A stretch of DNA of 64,000 nucleotides from Chloromonas sp. AAM2. Lineage: Eukaryota > Chlorophyta > Chlorophyceae > Chlamydomonadales > Chlamydomonadaceae. The notes below the pieces were generated by a model. The model did no database searches and had not been told where the DNA came from. It saw only the letters and a program-made list of their open reading frames with translations. The translations under genes and the position numbers were made by a program. Position 1 is the first letter of the stretch. Every line of letters starts with the position of its first letter. Where the stretch lies: positions 23,882 through 87,881 of the forward strand of contig QAXH01001961.1 in NCBI GenBank assembly GCA_004335635.1, given 5' to 3'. Below are positions 49,705 to 62,888 of the stretch, one piece after another.

Positions 49705-50930
49705 GCACTGGTTCGGAAAGTTCCGCTCAAATGGTTCCGCTGCAGCTGTTCCAGGCTGCTCAGTGCGTGTGATGCTTGGGCCAGCTGGCATGCGTGCTGT
49801 GGGTGCAGGCCAGCCTACTGAGTCAGCTGACAGGGCTCAGGTGTTAGCAGTGTTGGACATGTGCACAGCTCTGCCTTCGGATACTTCAGGTGCCAAGCAA
49901 GCATCCTGAGCCAGACAGTCAGGTGCAGCGCAGTGTCCTTGACACTGTTGACCACCGAAGTCTGAACTGGCCATATCTCATGGGCTAATGTGTGCTTGAA
50001 TGTGTTTTGGCTTAACATCACAGGCCATGCCAGGATGTCATGCTGGGGAGACAGCAGCACACTCGCTTTGATGACGTGATATTTCCAGAGGACGGCTAAC
50101 AGGCCCTGGGGATATATTTACATCTTCACTTACAGACTGTTTGTTGCGCCTCCGCGTGAACTCAACGGCAGGCTTGTCGCCACGGGACTGAACGCAGGTT
50201 GCTTTTCAGCTCAGCCGCCCTTGCTGGAGCGTGATGTGGCAATGCTTGAGCAGTTTTGCAGAACGCATGTACATACGATACCTTTCATCCCCGGATCGAG
50301 GCTGCTAGTGGTGGTACACGTTCGCTGGCATGCGGCATGCAACACTTACCATGGAAATGCACAGAAATAAAAAGGATGTTTGCCAGTTCTGGGACAATTG
50401 TTGTGTGACTCCCGCTTCATATGCCCCAAGCGCCACTCAAGAGGCTGAGCATGCAGAATGCATTGCATTTGTACTGGATATTGTGGCTTTCATGTCGTGA
50501 ACAATTCATGCATCCGATTCATGTGAGTACTTGAAGTGGTATCCACTGCGATTGCTTGGATCTTGTAGTGTCTGTCATGTTGCTATCAAGTTCAGACCGC
50601 TCCAGATACAACAGCATCAATGCACGAGTTTTCCGAATTATGAGTTGGAATGGGTCGGGGATATGAAGTCAACGAGAACTGTGTGAATGCTAGGTGCCAA
50701 GGTCTATGTGTTTTCTTCTGATGAGGCAGCTGAAGAGACGTGGTTGGTTCAGAGCACTTCGCAGAGATCTGAACGTTTTCAGGCGTCAGGTCATGTAAAC
50801 AACTGGTTTTCTCTTGCTCAAGGCTCCCTTGCTTGCTTGTAAGAGTATGGGCTGTCATCTACTGATGTGTGTGGACTTTGATCGATGAAATTCCACGAAA
50901 TCGTCTGTTTAAACAACTGCTGCTGTTTCA
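49705..50930. other. Intergenic region with a solo repeat copy
   Basis: These 1.2 kb hold the 3' UTR of the giant gene and the upstream region of the small gene at 50931. The only structure noted is a solo copy of the dispersed repeat at 50364-50412. No gene is recognised. Confidence 0.5.
50364..50412 (+). repeat. Dispersed repeat family, copy 6 (solo)
   Basis: AATAAAAAGGATG is followed by TTTGCCAGTTCTGGGACAAT, then TGTTGTGTGACTCCC. It matches the left ends of the 384-bp and 832-bp elements. No inverted partner was seen within several kb. Confidence 0.8.
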
Positions 50931-52232
50931 ATGTTCCAGCAACCCCACACCATCATGCAGCCACAGAAGGGGTCCGCGGCCATACTCCACCATGACTTAT
51001 CAAATCCATACCATGGCCCCCTCAAGCCCCAAATCAACCTTGGCTCATGCCGGAATGTCACCAAGTGCGGGAATGGTAGATGGAAAACGGACAACCCCTT
51101 GATATGCCCGCATAAAGTCAGGTTTTCCTCACAGGTGCACATTTGCGACTTCAACATCGATTCAATGCCGATTCCCTTGTCTCACCCTGAATCCCAGTGT
51201 GCCAGGGGAATTAATTAATAACAAACCCGGCCCATGTGCCCTTGAGAAACGTCCCGGACCCGTATACGGCGTGTACAACACCCGGCTGTCCCGGCATCCA
51301 GGCTCATCGCATTCAAGCACCAACAGTAAGCCACAGAACACTCTTGCGATGTCGAGTCAACTTCCAGGTGTGCTAAATGCAAAGTGTACCTGTTGCGAAC
51401 GAGTTTCCCCTGCTTTGCCCCTTGCGTACCAACACGATGCCTGCCTGAATCAACCGCAGGCGAGCAGGTTGAGCATGCTTTCAACTCAAAGCGCCTCTGT
51501 AACTGGGAAGTCCCGCAAATCGATACAAAGGGCTTGAAGGTGGGAAAATAGTCAAGTAGGCTGTGGACCGGGCACTGTTTGATGATGTGGCACGACGGTC
51601 AGATGGATGGATCCATGCTGTCGAGCTGTGTGGGTGTGGGAGAGGGGAAGAAGTTCTTGACATACTGCTCTGGTCAGCATCCCATTCAACACCCTGAATG
51701 CCTGGCACATACACACAGAACACCATTGGGGAATCACGATTTGGGACCCTCAAGGCACGTACTGGCAAGACATCTTTCATAGTGGACGACAAGGGGTACC
51801 TGGTGGAGGGTGCGGGCAAAATCAGCAACGCCTTCACTGTGCATGTGCCCGTGCATCAGAAGAGCCCAGCTCGCTGGCCACAGGTGCGCTGCAAGCCGGG
51901 TTGATTCAGACTGGAAACCTCAGATGGTTGCAACATGCCCAGCACTACAACCTGCCTCAAATGCAGACCTCATACTCAGGGTTAAGGTGTGCTGTGTTAA
52001 TCGCAAACGTGCCTCTTAACAAGGACTGTTTGTTAGGTGTGCTGTTTCATGTGCCACAAACGCACACGTGCACTGGCTTGTGCTGACACAGGAGAACCCA
52101 GCGATCAAGCATGCGCCTCGGTCCACCATGGGCTACAAGGGCATCCAGACGTCTTACTTGCCTACCTCCACAGTCAGCCTGAAGACATCGGAAATCCCGG
52201 GCACTCACGAATTCAACTTCTCGTTCAGATGA
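50931..52232 (+). CDS. Unrecognised small protein, five exons (~234 aa)
   Basis: Exons: 50931-51121, 51198-51325, 51460-51539, 51719-51883, 52092-52232. All junctions are GT-AG and keep the frame to a TGA at 52230-52232. The product is polar and basic, rich in Gly, Asn, Pro, Lys and Ser, with no membrane helix, signal peptide or coiled coil. Recurrent short aromatic/glycine turns include NPYHGPLKPQINLG, KCGNGRWKTDNP, GPVYGVYNTRLS, KRLCNWEVPQIDTKG and STMGYKGIQTSYLPTSTVSL. Such extended, loop-rich composition is seen in some microtubule-lumen proteins of flagella, but I cannot assign it. Residue 7 onward also offers an internal Met (MQPQKG). A TGTAA occurs 371 nt past the stop. The first intron is short (76 bp) and its boundaries are the least certain. 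Confidence 0.62.
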
Positions 52233-53793
52233 CAATCAGATAATGATTAGTTTGACATGCCAGTCAAAGATTACACGTCCTTTCACGGGAATAGCATAGA
52301 GCAGGTTACACGAAAAAACAAAATGCTATATGAATTAAACTGATGTCTTCTCTTCAACCGACCTGCGTTTGCTTGTTGAGTTGTTACATGGAGGGAGTGC
52401 ACACCATGGAGTTACTTGTGAACTCACGCGTGTACCAGCAGTCAGCAGGACCTGTGCAGGCACGAGCAGGTAGTGGCTACATTGAACATGTTGGCCTGTC
52501 CAGGGACTGGATTGCTGAGGCAAGCAGAAGGTCCATGCTGGCACATTATGAGCGGTAGCCGCTGTTCCGGCGCTGATGTGCAATCTACAGAGGCCACATT
52601 TCTGTAAATACTGTATGCACAGATTGAATGGTATCAGATGGCGCCTGTTTGGCAGGTCATGGGCAGCTGGGAAGATAACAGCTGCAAATCTGGCGCTTAA
52701 ACTTACCGTAAGCAGCACTAACAGTAATTTTCAAGAAAGCCCCAGTGCCGAGCAGTAGTGGTGCGGCCACTTGCGTGGCACACCAGCTTCGGTGTCAGGC
52801 GACTGCCATGGTGAATCCTGTTTGTAGTCAAAACAACCCTGAGGTATCATAATAGTTTTGTGATGGCTGTTTAGATGGTCACCAGCGCAAGCCCAGCAGA
52901 GCAGACAGGTCAATTACGACCTCAAAGGTCCCAATCCTCCAGCAACTCCACTGGTGAAGCTGGTCCACAACAACGCAAGCATGTCAGGCTCCCCAACTCG
53001 TGCCTGTTGGGGTCAGGTTGTTGGCTGTGAGTTTTTGACCGCAGGCACCTTGCTCACCTCACAAGCCCTATATATGTTGCACCCATCCACTTACAAGCGT
53101 TGCTGCACCTCCGGAGGCCCTGCGGGTGCCAAACCGCCCCCGCACTTTAGCCCGATTGAATTGGTTACCAATGGCCAGGCTCAAATTTCTGCAGAAAGCC
53201 CACCCCTCACAAAGTCAGTGCAAACGCCCACTGCTTATACTGCATGCAGCAGCTCTGCAATGAACAGCAACCAAGCCAACTTGAAACAATCGCGAGATGG
53301 GTCTGCCTTTCTGTACCGAGATTGTCTTAACACGTCCCCTGGGCTGTCATTGTGACTGCACGCACTGCGATTCGAACCTATTTCCATAACAAGGGACCAC
53401 GTTCCACTTAAATTGTGGTCTGCAAGCTGTGGACTGCAAGCTGAGCCAAGCAAAACAGCCCTCTGTCAAAATGCCTCGGCATGGCTGAGCCACGTCATTC
53501 CGTTCCACCTCAAGCAGGCCAGCCTACACTGTTAGCCATGATACGCCTCTGGTTCTCTTGTCACGAATACACAAGTCTATGGTCAACAATCTAACCGCAG
53601 AGCAACTGCCTAACGCACTGACTAGTCCTACAGTTCGTGCTGGTGCCTTAGGTGGAATCCTGATGCCACCTATCCCAACACTTGATACACACCATCCCAG
53701 CGAAGGTGGTTTCAAACATGGGATAGCTTGTGAAGCAAATTGATGTTCGGTTCGCTCTAGCTCTTTGGCCAGCCATCGGCGGAAGTAAAAGCC
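52233..53793. other. Intergenic region upstream of TWD40-2
   Basis: No gene was identified in these 1.6 kb. An open frame at 52954-53355 has no recognisable motif and no clear splice partners. The promoter of the TWD40-2 gene should lie near its right end. Confidence 0.45.
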
Positions 53794-56700
53794 ATGTTGT
53801 CTTTACGAAACTTTCGTCCGTCTTCAGACAAGGTAAACATGCCAGCCAACAAATAGCTGATGCCGGAGAACGTTATCGCGATCCTCAACCATCAAGGTTT
53901 ATCTTGTCCACATTGGGCGATCATCGATTACGCATGCAACATCACCCATGCACAAAAGCTACCAGGCGTGAAGCTATTGCCCGATGGTCTCTCCTCATGG
54001 TTTTATCTGTTCTGACTTCTCGGTGACTTCCCGAAGGTGTTCAAGACTGAGTTTCATCCAACACAGCCCTGGGTGCTGTCAGCAACCAAATCTGACTATG
54101 TCAGCGTCTGGGACTGGACCAGCCAACAGGTATGTAGCGACTCCTACAGCCCCATGTGGACCAGCCATAAGCAGATTGCCCTTTCCTACAGGGTCAGTTC
54201 TTCATACTGATGCCATCTTGCATCGTATGCATGTAGCTCATGCGCTTGAGCGTACTGCGCAGGTCTTGCACAAGGTGCAGCTGGGCGAGTTCGGGGAATT
54301 AGAGCTTCATGGCGATGCAGACTTGGGTCGGCTGCACCTGAAGGATGAGGCCGTGACAGTTAATCCCTCGCTGGCAGGGCCAACCACCAGCAGGCAGGTT
54401 GCTTCCCATGCTATCATCTGCGGCATCACCATCACGTGACTATCTGTCCGGCCCAACAATATGCAGTCGATGATCTACAGCTGCAACACTGCAACAGATT
54501 TGCACTGTCTCGTTGATTGAACATCACGTGTCGCATGTGCAGGTCTGTGACCGGTAAGGTCCGTGATGTGCGTTTTGTTGATGTTGACGTGGCAGCCGCT
54601 CAGCTGGCAGCAAACCATGCGCTTGCTGATGGCAGCACCACACCCACACCCAGCGTGGCACCCCTGGCGGCGGCCATGCATGGACAGAGGTGCGGCACAG
54701 TGTTCTTGTGCATCAGTAAGCAGCAGCAGCAGCTACACCTTGTGAGTGGTCAGTGGCAAAGAGGCCATTACGACAACTGGTTTGGCGGCCTGGAGTGTTG
54801 AGTTGACATATGTCATTGTAAAAGCATGGCCAAACCATCTTACATCGTGGATCGTCTCCAGGGCCGACTTAGCGCTGTGTTCGTCATCATGCACGACACC
54901 CATTCACACGCAAAAAATGCATGAGTGCTTATGCCTTTTGGTCTGTCGTTAGGTCGTGCCTTGGCAGCATCAACCTGCATGCGGCACATGTCATTACACC
55001 GGCTCTGCTTGTGCAGGCTTGTGGTGATTGTGTGTGAGCTCAAGGTGCTGATCTACGACCTGGTCAGCCACACCGTAAGGGAACTGCTGGCCAAGACTGC
55101 GTTGGAAGGGAAGGTGCCCACGTGCTGCGCGTTCCTCTACCTCAGCGGACAGCAGGTGCGGGGGTAAGGGCGATCATGGGCCAGTGCAGGAGGCAGGGAC
55201 AGATCTGACCAGCAGGCACTTGACCGCTGGTTCAGATCCAGGGGCGTACACTAGGATGGCAAGGGTTGACTCGAGTGGCAGTGGTGCAAGGCTGGACTGG
55301 CAGGAAAGGTGGCGTGGTCGGCAGGCAAGAGTGATGGCAGGTATTCGGTTGGGGCTCACAGGCCGGGCACAGCAACTGGCAGGCAGCCAGGGAGTGTCAG
55401 GGAGTAACTGTTCAGAGATGTGCGCATGCAGTTGCAGGTCTATAGGATCAGGTGTGCAACAAGCACTTGCATGCGTCATATTGTGCAGTTTGTCATGTGT
55501 ATGCGCAGGGTGGTGTGGGGCGCGGGGCAGTGGTCATGCGGTCCCCAGCGCTCGCCATTGGGTGCTCAGACGGCCAGGTGCGGCTTTTCAGCCTGTCCAG
55601 CCTGCACTTCATCGCCATCCTCCACTCCACCCACAAGAGCTCAGTCACGTGCCTGACCGTTACCCACGTGAAAGGCGCACCCTATGAGGTCCTGGTGGCG
55701 GGCTTTGCCAGCGGCAACATGTCCACGTGGGAGCCATTCGCCAAGCCCGTGGGCCAGGGGCGTCTGGCGGTGGCGCACAAAGGGGACCACAAGATGCACG
55801 ATAAAGACATTGTGGGAGCGGTTATGGTGGCTGTTGATGAGACGCCTGGGGAGGGAACTGCACTGCTTGTCACTGCAGGTAAAGTTGGGGCACCGGGGGA
55901 CTGGATGAAGCGTGGTGCACTGCAGGGCCATGGCAGGCGTGTTATGCTTCATGGGCTTCTCAACGCCAGGTCAGTGGTAGTGTTGCCTGCTTGTTATGAA
56001 GGGTTTCAATTTCGTGTTTGAAGCTGCTGGTGAGTATCAATTGCTGACCCTTTCACTGGGTGTATCAGTTGCCGGGTGTGTGAAATTGGTACAATCCACA
56101 CACGGGCTGCTTTGGCTGTTGGCCCAAAAGAGAGTCAGAGCGCCTTGTGCCAAGCATCCCCGTGCCCGGCCCTGGGCAGGTGTTGACTGCCGCAGTGTGG
56201 TAAGCGAGTGCCCCAGCCTCAGGGAGGTGCACAAGCACAAGCTGGACAGCAAGACGCCGCCCTTCTGCTGCCTGGCATACGTGCCCAGGGGGTACACGGC
56301 ATCAAACACACACTGCGTGCTCATGGGGACGGAGGTAAGTGCTGGATGGACGACAGAGGCTACGCCACATGCCTGTTGAGCAGCCGTAGCTCAATTCAAC
56401 TGCTGTGGGACTAGCCGGCCTATTGGCTAGGGCTAGGCTGAGCAACACGCATGGACAGCATGATGTGAGCTCAGGGGCGTGACAAGGCGTGTTGATGTTG
56501 TCATCTATGTTGATGCCTGTCCTGGCAAGCTTAAACGGGGCATGTTCAGGGAATTGGCTGGCCCAGCTACCATATTCTCACTTCACCTGACACTGATGCC
56601 GCTTCAGCTGTGCATGGTATGTGTGCATGTGCATGCAGGTTGGCATGGTGCTGGCCATGCACCCACAGCTGGGTACCCTGCGCGTGGTATGCAACCTCAA

Positions 56701-57671
56701 CGGGTTGGTATCTGCGGGTGAGCGGCTGCAGGGGCTGGTGCAGCATGTGGCAGGCAGACCTGTGTGATGACTGCACATGCACGGTCATGCTGTCGGCAAA
56801 GCAGTCTGCGGGCATCAGCACCTGCTCCTGGTTTGGTGCTACACAAGGCACAGATATCGGGAACAAAGGGAGGTCTTCAGAAAACAGAGGCGCAACAGAC
56901 CAGTACAGAATGTTTTGGTCTGTAAACTACATGGCGTGGCCTTCCTTTCTCCATGAGAAAAGCTTGATGACCATAACTACTCGAGGGTTACTGTGCATGT
57001 GGGCTGGTTCGTCCTGGCCTCACCGAGTTGGCCCAGTGACCGCACTTGTTCAAGCCTTACTGTGCGCATGCGTGTTGGTTCAGGTACCAAGAAGTCGCCC
57101 AAGGTTTACTGCATTGCCGTGCACCCGCTGCAGCCGCATCTGGTGCTGCTGGGCACCAACACGGGCCTGGCCTTGACGGCCCTGGAGCTGCAGCTGACGC
57201 CACCCGCAGCGCCCATGCCACTCACATCCCCCCAACAGGTGCACGGCGCAGGGCAGGGGCAGGGACATGCGCTGGTCACAGCCACGACAGGTTTGCAGCA
57301 CAGAGGAGGCATACACACGAGACCACGTCTTTTAATGTGATGTCGTTGGCGACCCCCGCGCGGGCTGCTGGTGTAGACCACACTACTGATCACGTTGAAG
57401 ATTTCTCCACAGTGAAAGTTGCCACCAAGTTTGCCTGCTGTGCCAGCTGCTTTCAGTCCGTTCTGGATGTTGCATGGCGCGTTTTGACCTGCTAACTGAC
57501 TGAGCCTCGTTCTCACTCTTATATTTCCTGTTGGATCTGCAGGTGCTCAATAATCAATCAGAGGGTGTGACATTTTTAACAGCCGTGGGTGATGCAGTTT
57601 ACTGCACCACAGTCACAACCAGTCACAAGAAGGTGGGGCTTGCAAACCACATCACAAGGTGCAGGACGAAC

Positions 57672-57715
<44 letters not shown>

Positions 57716-60700
57716 CAACCTCATCGCAATGCAAAGTTCAGGCAGCATGCATGACCGTGCTCAAGTACATTCCAGTTTACAGGCGCTTCATCACGTCCAA
57801 GGGTTGTACGATAGCAAAGTGTGGTCAGCAGCCCACAGTTCACCCCTGTCTGCATGTCCCAGAGATCTGTGAGACTTTGCCCACACACTCGCTCGTCAGC
57901 ATCCTACAGTCAAGCCTTGTTTGCAAGGAGTCCTGTTCAGCCTGCACACGTCTGCCCTCGTGTGTATGTTGACAGGCTCGCGCTGCCGCCAAGGCTGCTG
58001 CTGCTAAGGCGCCCACCGCCAAGGCCGCCACTAAGCCCACTGGCAACACGCTCCTGGACCTCCTGGACGAGTCCACCACCGCCCCGCTGCCCACAGGCAA
58101 CGAGGAGGCCCTGGCGGCGATACAGCAGGCGGACAACAGCAGGGCGCCGGCAGTGCACGTGCGTGAACAGGCTGAAGCAGCGTGGAGAGTAATGGCAGCC
58201 GTGGGAGCGACCAAGCGATTGCAACCAGACGCTGTGGGCGACTGGCGAAGCACTACTGGACCGTGCTGCTGTGCAGCTGTGTATTTGAACAGGCATTTGT
58301 TTTTTGGGAAGGGTAGTAGATTGTTGTCCTGTCCATCGCCACCACACGCTGCAGCCGTGTGTGGCCATGCAACACGCACCTGCGTTATGCTGAAGTCAGC
58401 CCTGCCCTGCTTTGCTGCAGATCCTATCTACTCTCAAGGTTGCCTCCGGTCGCCCCGCCTCCCGCGCCGTGCTGGCTGTCAGTCATGACGGCTCGTATGT
58501 CAGCGCCACGTGGCCGGCGGCCAAGCAGTATGCTGTGTACTACCGAGGCACGGCCGGCTGGGACGAGTGAGTTGGGAGTTGACGCTGGCATGAAGGCATG
58601 AACGCACACACCGCGAATGCAGTCCAAGTGCAGCAGTCTCGGCTGCCGGTCAGGTTCTGAGCCACAGACCCGCCACAGACCCGCCACTGTCAGATCAAAG
58701 TACTCAATGTACAGCTTCTGACAACAGAGTTACAGCGGTCAGCAGGACACCGACAAGTTGCTTGAGACCAAGAGCACAGACGGCTTCACTTCTCACCTGT
58801 GTGTGATGTCGTACTGGTTTGCATTGACAGGATTTGTGCGGGTGTCGGGACCAGCGTGGCGTGGCATGCGTGTGAGGCGCGCTTTGCCGTGGTGGAATCC
58901 CCCGCCGCCGCAGCGCCCGTCGCCCCTCCCGCGCCCGCCAAGGGTAAGGGCGGCATGTTCAAGAGCGGGAAGATGTCGGCTAAGGAGGAGGCAAAGGCAA
59001 GGGCGGACTACGAAAAGGCACAAGCAGCGGCGCTACTGGCAGCCAACACACCACCCGTTGTACAGGTAAATTAAGGGCTGTGACAACCCAGCAAGATAGC
59101 AGCGAGCGGTTTCATATCTGAGCCACCTGCTCAACCCGCTGACACTTCTCATGGTATTCAATTTGAAGCAGCAATCGAATGGTAGAAACAGGGGTAGAAA
59201 GGTAACTAAAATGAAGCAGGGATCAACACTGCTAGCAGCTCGGGTTGGAAATGGTTTTGCTCTTGTTATCAGGCATTGGTTGATTGAAATGCAGCAGTAT
59301 CTGCTTCTCTCTAAGCCACCATCTGGTGACCAGGCACTGCAGATGACCATGCTCCGAACCTGTCCTGTCCAGGTGCGGTCCTGTTCTGGGCGCACCACCA
59401 CAGTGGTTCACCGCGCTTTGCCCCTCAGCCCACAGGACGTGGCAGAGTCGGTGACCTGTGGGCCCATGCTTGCAGTCACGCTCAAGAGGCAAATCAGCAA
59501 GTGAGTCTGACTGGGACCAGCCAGCCACACACTAGCATGCACGTGTGGGCGCTGTCTCCCTTCAAGTCACCTGTCTGTAGCACTTGTTTGCTATCGGTTG
59601 TTGAAGCAGTGTGTTGGCACTGTACTATTCCGCACGTGATGGATCATTCTGGGCACCGTGAGTTCGTCCACCTTCAGTTTGTTCCTCTGCACATGACTGA
59701 TCCCTCAAGCATATACCTGGCTGTCACCTTACACAGCATGTGTTCGTATTGCTGATCTGTACACTTGACTTGTTGCTCTGTTGCTGACTCCCTGACAGTT
59801 CTGCGGGCATGTATCCGGGTGGCGAGGCGCCTGCCGCCCTGCAGCTGTACGACTGGTCCAAGGGGCAGCGGGTGGGCGTGGAGCTGCCAGCGCCCCTTGT
59901 GCTCTCGTGGGACCCCAGCCTCACGCTCGTGGCCATGGCGTTCCCTTCACAGGTGGGGAAAGACAGCCGGTATTCAATGCTGCGTTTGCTGCTGTCAAAC
60001 ACAACTGTGTTAAGGTGATATTTGTACTGCTTGCCCTGTACGCATCATACATATGCTTGCATGGGATGTGTGACAAGTTACTATCTTCACCTTGCCGCAC
60101 ATGTGTACTGACCGCACTTGCGTCTCCCATATTGCTAGCAGACCATGACTTGTCCTGTGTATTTGTGCAGGTGCTGCTGTGCGCCACCCAGCCCAGTCTG
60201 CAGCCCGTGGCCTCGCTGCCCGTTAGCAACGCCACCGGCATCCAGTGGGGCCTGCGGCAGCTCTACATCACCACGCCCACGCACATCTACGCAGCCTTCC
60301 TCACGCTCCCGCCGGCAGGGGAGCTGCACCCGCCTCCCGTCACCGTACACATGCTCACATTCGCCTGCTTCGGAGCACCTATAGTCGGCGTGGCGCCCTC
60401 CGTCTCTGACGGAGATTCCGCGGCAGCGGGAGGCACGCCACCCCCGCTGCCCCGCCCCGCCGGCCCGCTCACGCTTCTAGGCCCCCGTGATGGGTACTTA
60501 TGGGCGGTCAATGTGCACGGTCAGGCGCACGCGCTGCCCCTGTCCTGGCACCCGGGCGTGCGCGTCATGTGCATGGCGGCATCGGGCGATTGTCAGGGCG
60601 CGGTGCAGACGGCTAACACACACCTCGCACCGGAGCACCACGCAATGGTGGCCGCTCTGGTGCGCAGCACACATGGGACGAATGGTGCGAATATGGCGCT

Positions 60701-62178
60701 GCACTTGACGGGGTTGAATCTCATTGAGGAGGCACACCTGCGGCAGGAACTGCACCAGTGGCCACAGGTGCGCGGGACAGGAAACAGCTGATTCACGTCT
60801 GTTCATGAGTGGCGGGATTGGACGCAGGTGTATACAATCAACCTCACCAGCATTTGGGTTCTGCATACATATCTGCAATGTAAGGCTTCGTCCTATTACA
60901 CTAGCCACAAGAGAAGCCGCCACGTGGCAGCGGAGGCAAAACGTAGGCGGAAGCTTGAATTTCAATCGGTCTGCTTGCCGTTGCCCCAGGCCATGGAGGC
61001 GGTGGAGGCGTTATTGGCAGGATTCACCCGGCGGCCTGCACAGGGCGTCTTCTCCTATCCGCTCTCCACAGCCGCCTTCAATGTGGATGCGCAAACCTTT
61101 ACGGGAGACATGGCCTCGTTCGCACCCACTGTCGCTGCAACAGGTAGGCGGCAGGATCGGCAGGCAAATAATTGGGGGCAATCACCGAGCAAACTGAACA
61201 AACGCACTGGGCCTGCCACTGTGATAGTCGGAATCAACAAGTTGCATGCAACGGACTCAGAATTGACAGCAAGCAGCAGGCTGGTCATTGCCTGTTGGTA
61301 CTGGTGTCAGACTACCGCTTCGTTTCATCACAGCTGCCTGGCATATCACACGATTGGTTGCGCTGCTGCACACAGGTCCTGCATATGCGGACGACCTGGA
61401 CTGGTTAGCGCCGATACGCGGTGCGGCCACCAACCAGGCCACCACTGCGGCGCTCTCCGTAGCCGCCGCCGCCCCGCCGCCCGCCCTGGCCTCCGTGAGC
61501 CCGCAGGTAGCGGCCCTGGCCGTGTCCCTGATGGGCCAGCTGCGAGGCGTGGGCATGCAGGACGCGTGCCGCTACCTGGTGCAGATGCTCCTGCCGTACG
61601 TGCCCACACTGAACGATGCACAGCTCACAGAGGTCGTCACAGTCATGGCAGAGCTTGGCATGCGGCAGGAACTGCCCCAGGTACGATGACTGGTTGTTAG
61701 AGAGGACTCATGTGGTTCAATCCATTTGGAACGTGACCGCCAGTCAACTGATTTGCAATGACGGGGTTGAATTGCAGCAGAAGGCCACCGATCGCACATG
61801 CATCGCCATGTTGCGGCCTTTCTCCACATTTAATGTTTGGGCAAGTAAATTGTACTGCACTGCCGTTGCAATGCGCAGGTTGTGCACGTGCTGGCACCCA
61901 GCTGCAGAGACAGGCCGTCGGAGGCCCTGGGCCTGTTGGCTGCACTGCTCACAGGCCATGGCCCGCTGGTGGCTGATGTGCTTGGGGGTGGGGGCGGGGC
62001 GGCGGGCGGGAACGCCGCGTTGGCCGCCGCACGGGCAGCATCCATCTCCAAGGACCCAACCAGCAAGATGGTGGCCTTGCTGGACTGGCAGAACATGCTA
62101 ACAAGTATGGTGGCGGATCAAGCGCCACCCGGGTCAGCACCAGGAGCGCACTTCAAACCTCTGCCTGTGGAGACATGA
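53794..62178 (+). CDS. TWD40-2: TPLATE/TSET complex subunit TWD40-2 homologue (WD40 + alpha-solenoid)
   Basis: Subunit of the TPLATE (TSET) adaptor complex for clathrin-mediated endocytosis at the plasma membrane. Nineteen exons: 53794-53832, 54037-54129, 54263-54393, 54543-54689, 55017-55155, 55509-55878, 56180-56334, 56639-56717, 57084-57238, 57543-57632, 57976-58158, 58421-58566, 58831-59065, 59373-59500, 59799-59952, 60171-60767, 60990-61143, 61376-61680, 61879-62178; 1199 aa. The N-terminus MLSLRNFRPSSDK then KTEFHPTQPW matches the plant protein, which fixes the tiny first exon. Other matching segments: YCIAVHPLQPHLVLLGTNTG, LRQLYITTPTHIYAAF, GPRDGYLWAVNVHGQAHALP and HPGVRVMCMAASGD. Propellers fill the N-terminal ~500 residues; the C-terminal half is helical, with an Ala/Lys linker (ARAAAKAAAAKAP). 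Intron 3 uses a GC donor. Slightly shorter than the Arabidopsis protein, lacking its long tail. Confidence 0.9.
57672..57714 (+). repeat. CA dinucleotide microsatellite in TWD40-2 intron 10
   Basis: About 20 uninterrupted CA units lie roughly 40 bp after the exon 10 donor. Confidence 0.95.
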
Positions 62179-62888
62179 GCGTGTACGATTTCTGCACGTG
62201 ATCATTAACATGTGACACGTCAAGCAATTACCACACAGCCAGTTGGGATTGTGACATTGTTCTGGGCAAGGGCAAGGATCACTGGTGAACACAACCCAAG
62301 AATGACTCTTCTCACAAGCCGTGTGGCAAGCTGAGTTGTTTGGCTTCAGCACTTGTTAGTACCAGATACGCCCACATGCATTCTTCTCCTCTCTGCTTGG
62401 CTTGCACGCTGATCCAACAACGGAGAAGAGGAGGGAGGACGTGATTGACTGTTTTTGCACCAGCTCTGGTACAAGCTGAACTCGCTACCTGGCGCACACA
62501 AGCACAAACGAACGACGCGTTCTTGTGGCAGACACGACACGTTGACCACTTTCCTATTTACATGATGCATTGTCTTTTGACAGCCATGCAAGTTGTCAGA
62601 GTGACGCTCTCTGCACGGCCTGGTGGCCACAAGTCATGAGTTGCTTTTCCAATATGCGTGTTCAGGATCACAGCCACGTTTGTAATTCAGGGGTCTGTCG
62701 GCTTTGGCGCAGTCAACTACATGGGCAGGACTGCTACACTGAGGGCTGGGCCCAGGCAAAGTACAAGTACGGTTGCACGAATACACACAATTGCTAAGGG
62801 ACAGCGCAGCAGGTCACTCATCAAGCACGGCTCTTCATGTAACAGCGCGTATGCCTTTTACTCTTCACTCTTACTCCCAGTTGCAAAC
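62179..62888. other. Convergent 3' intergenic region
   Basis: These 710 bp separate the TWD40-2 stop from the stop of the minus-strand gene at 62889. They should contain both 3' UTRs. No gene or clear repeat is seen. Confidence 0.5.

Noticed and set aside
52954..53355. Possible single-exon gene (133 codons)
   Set aside because: No recognisable motif, no supporting splice sites and ordinary composition; upstream of TWD40-2 it is more likely non-coding.
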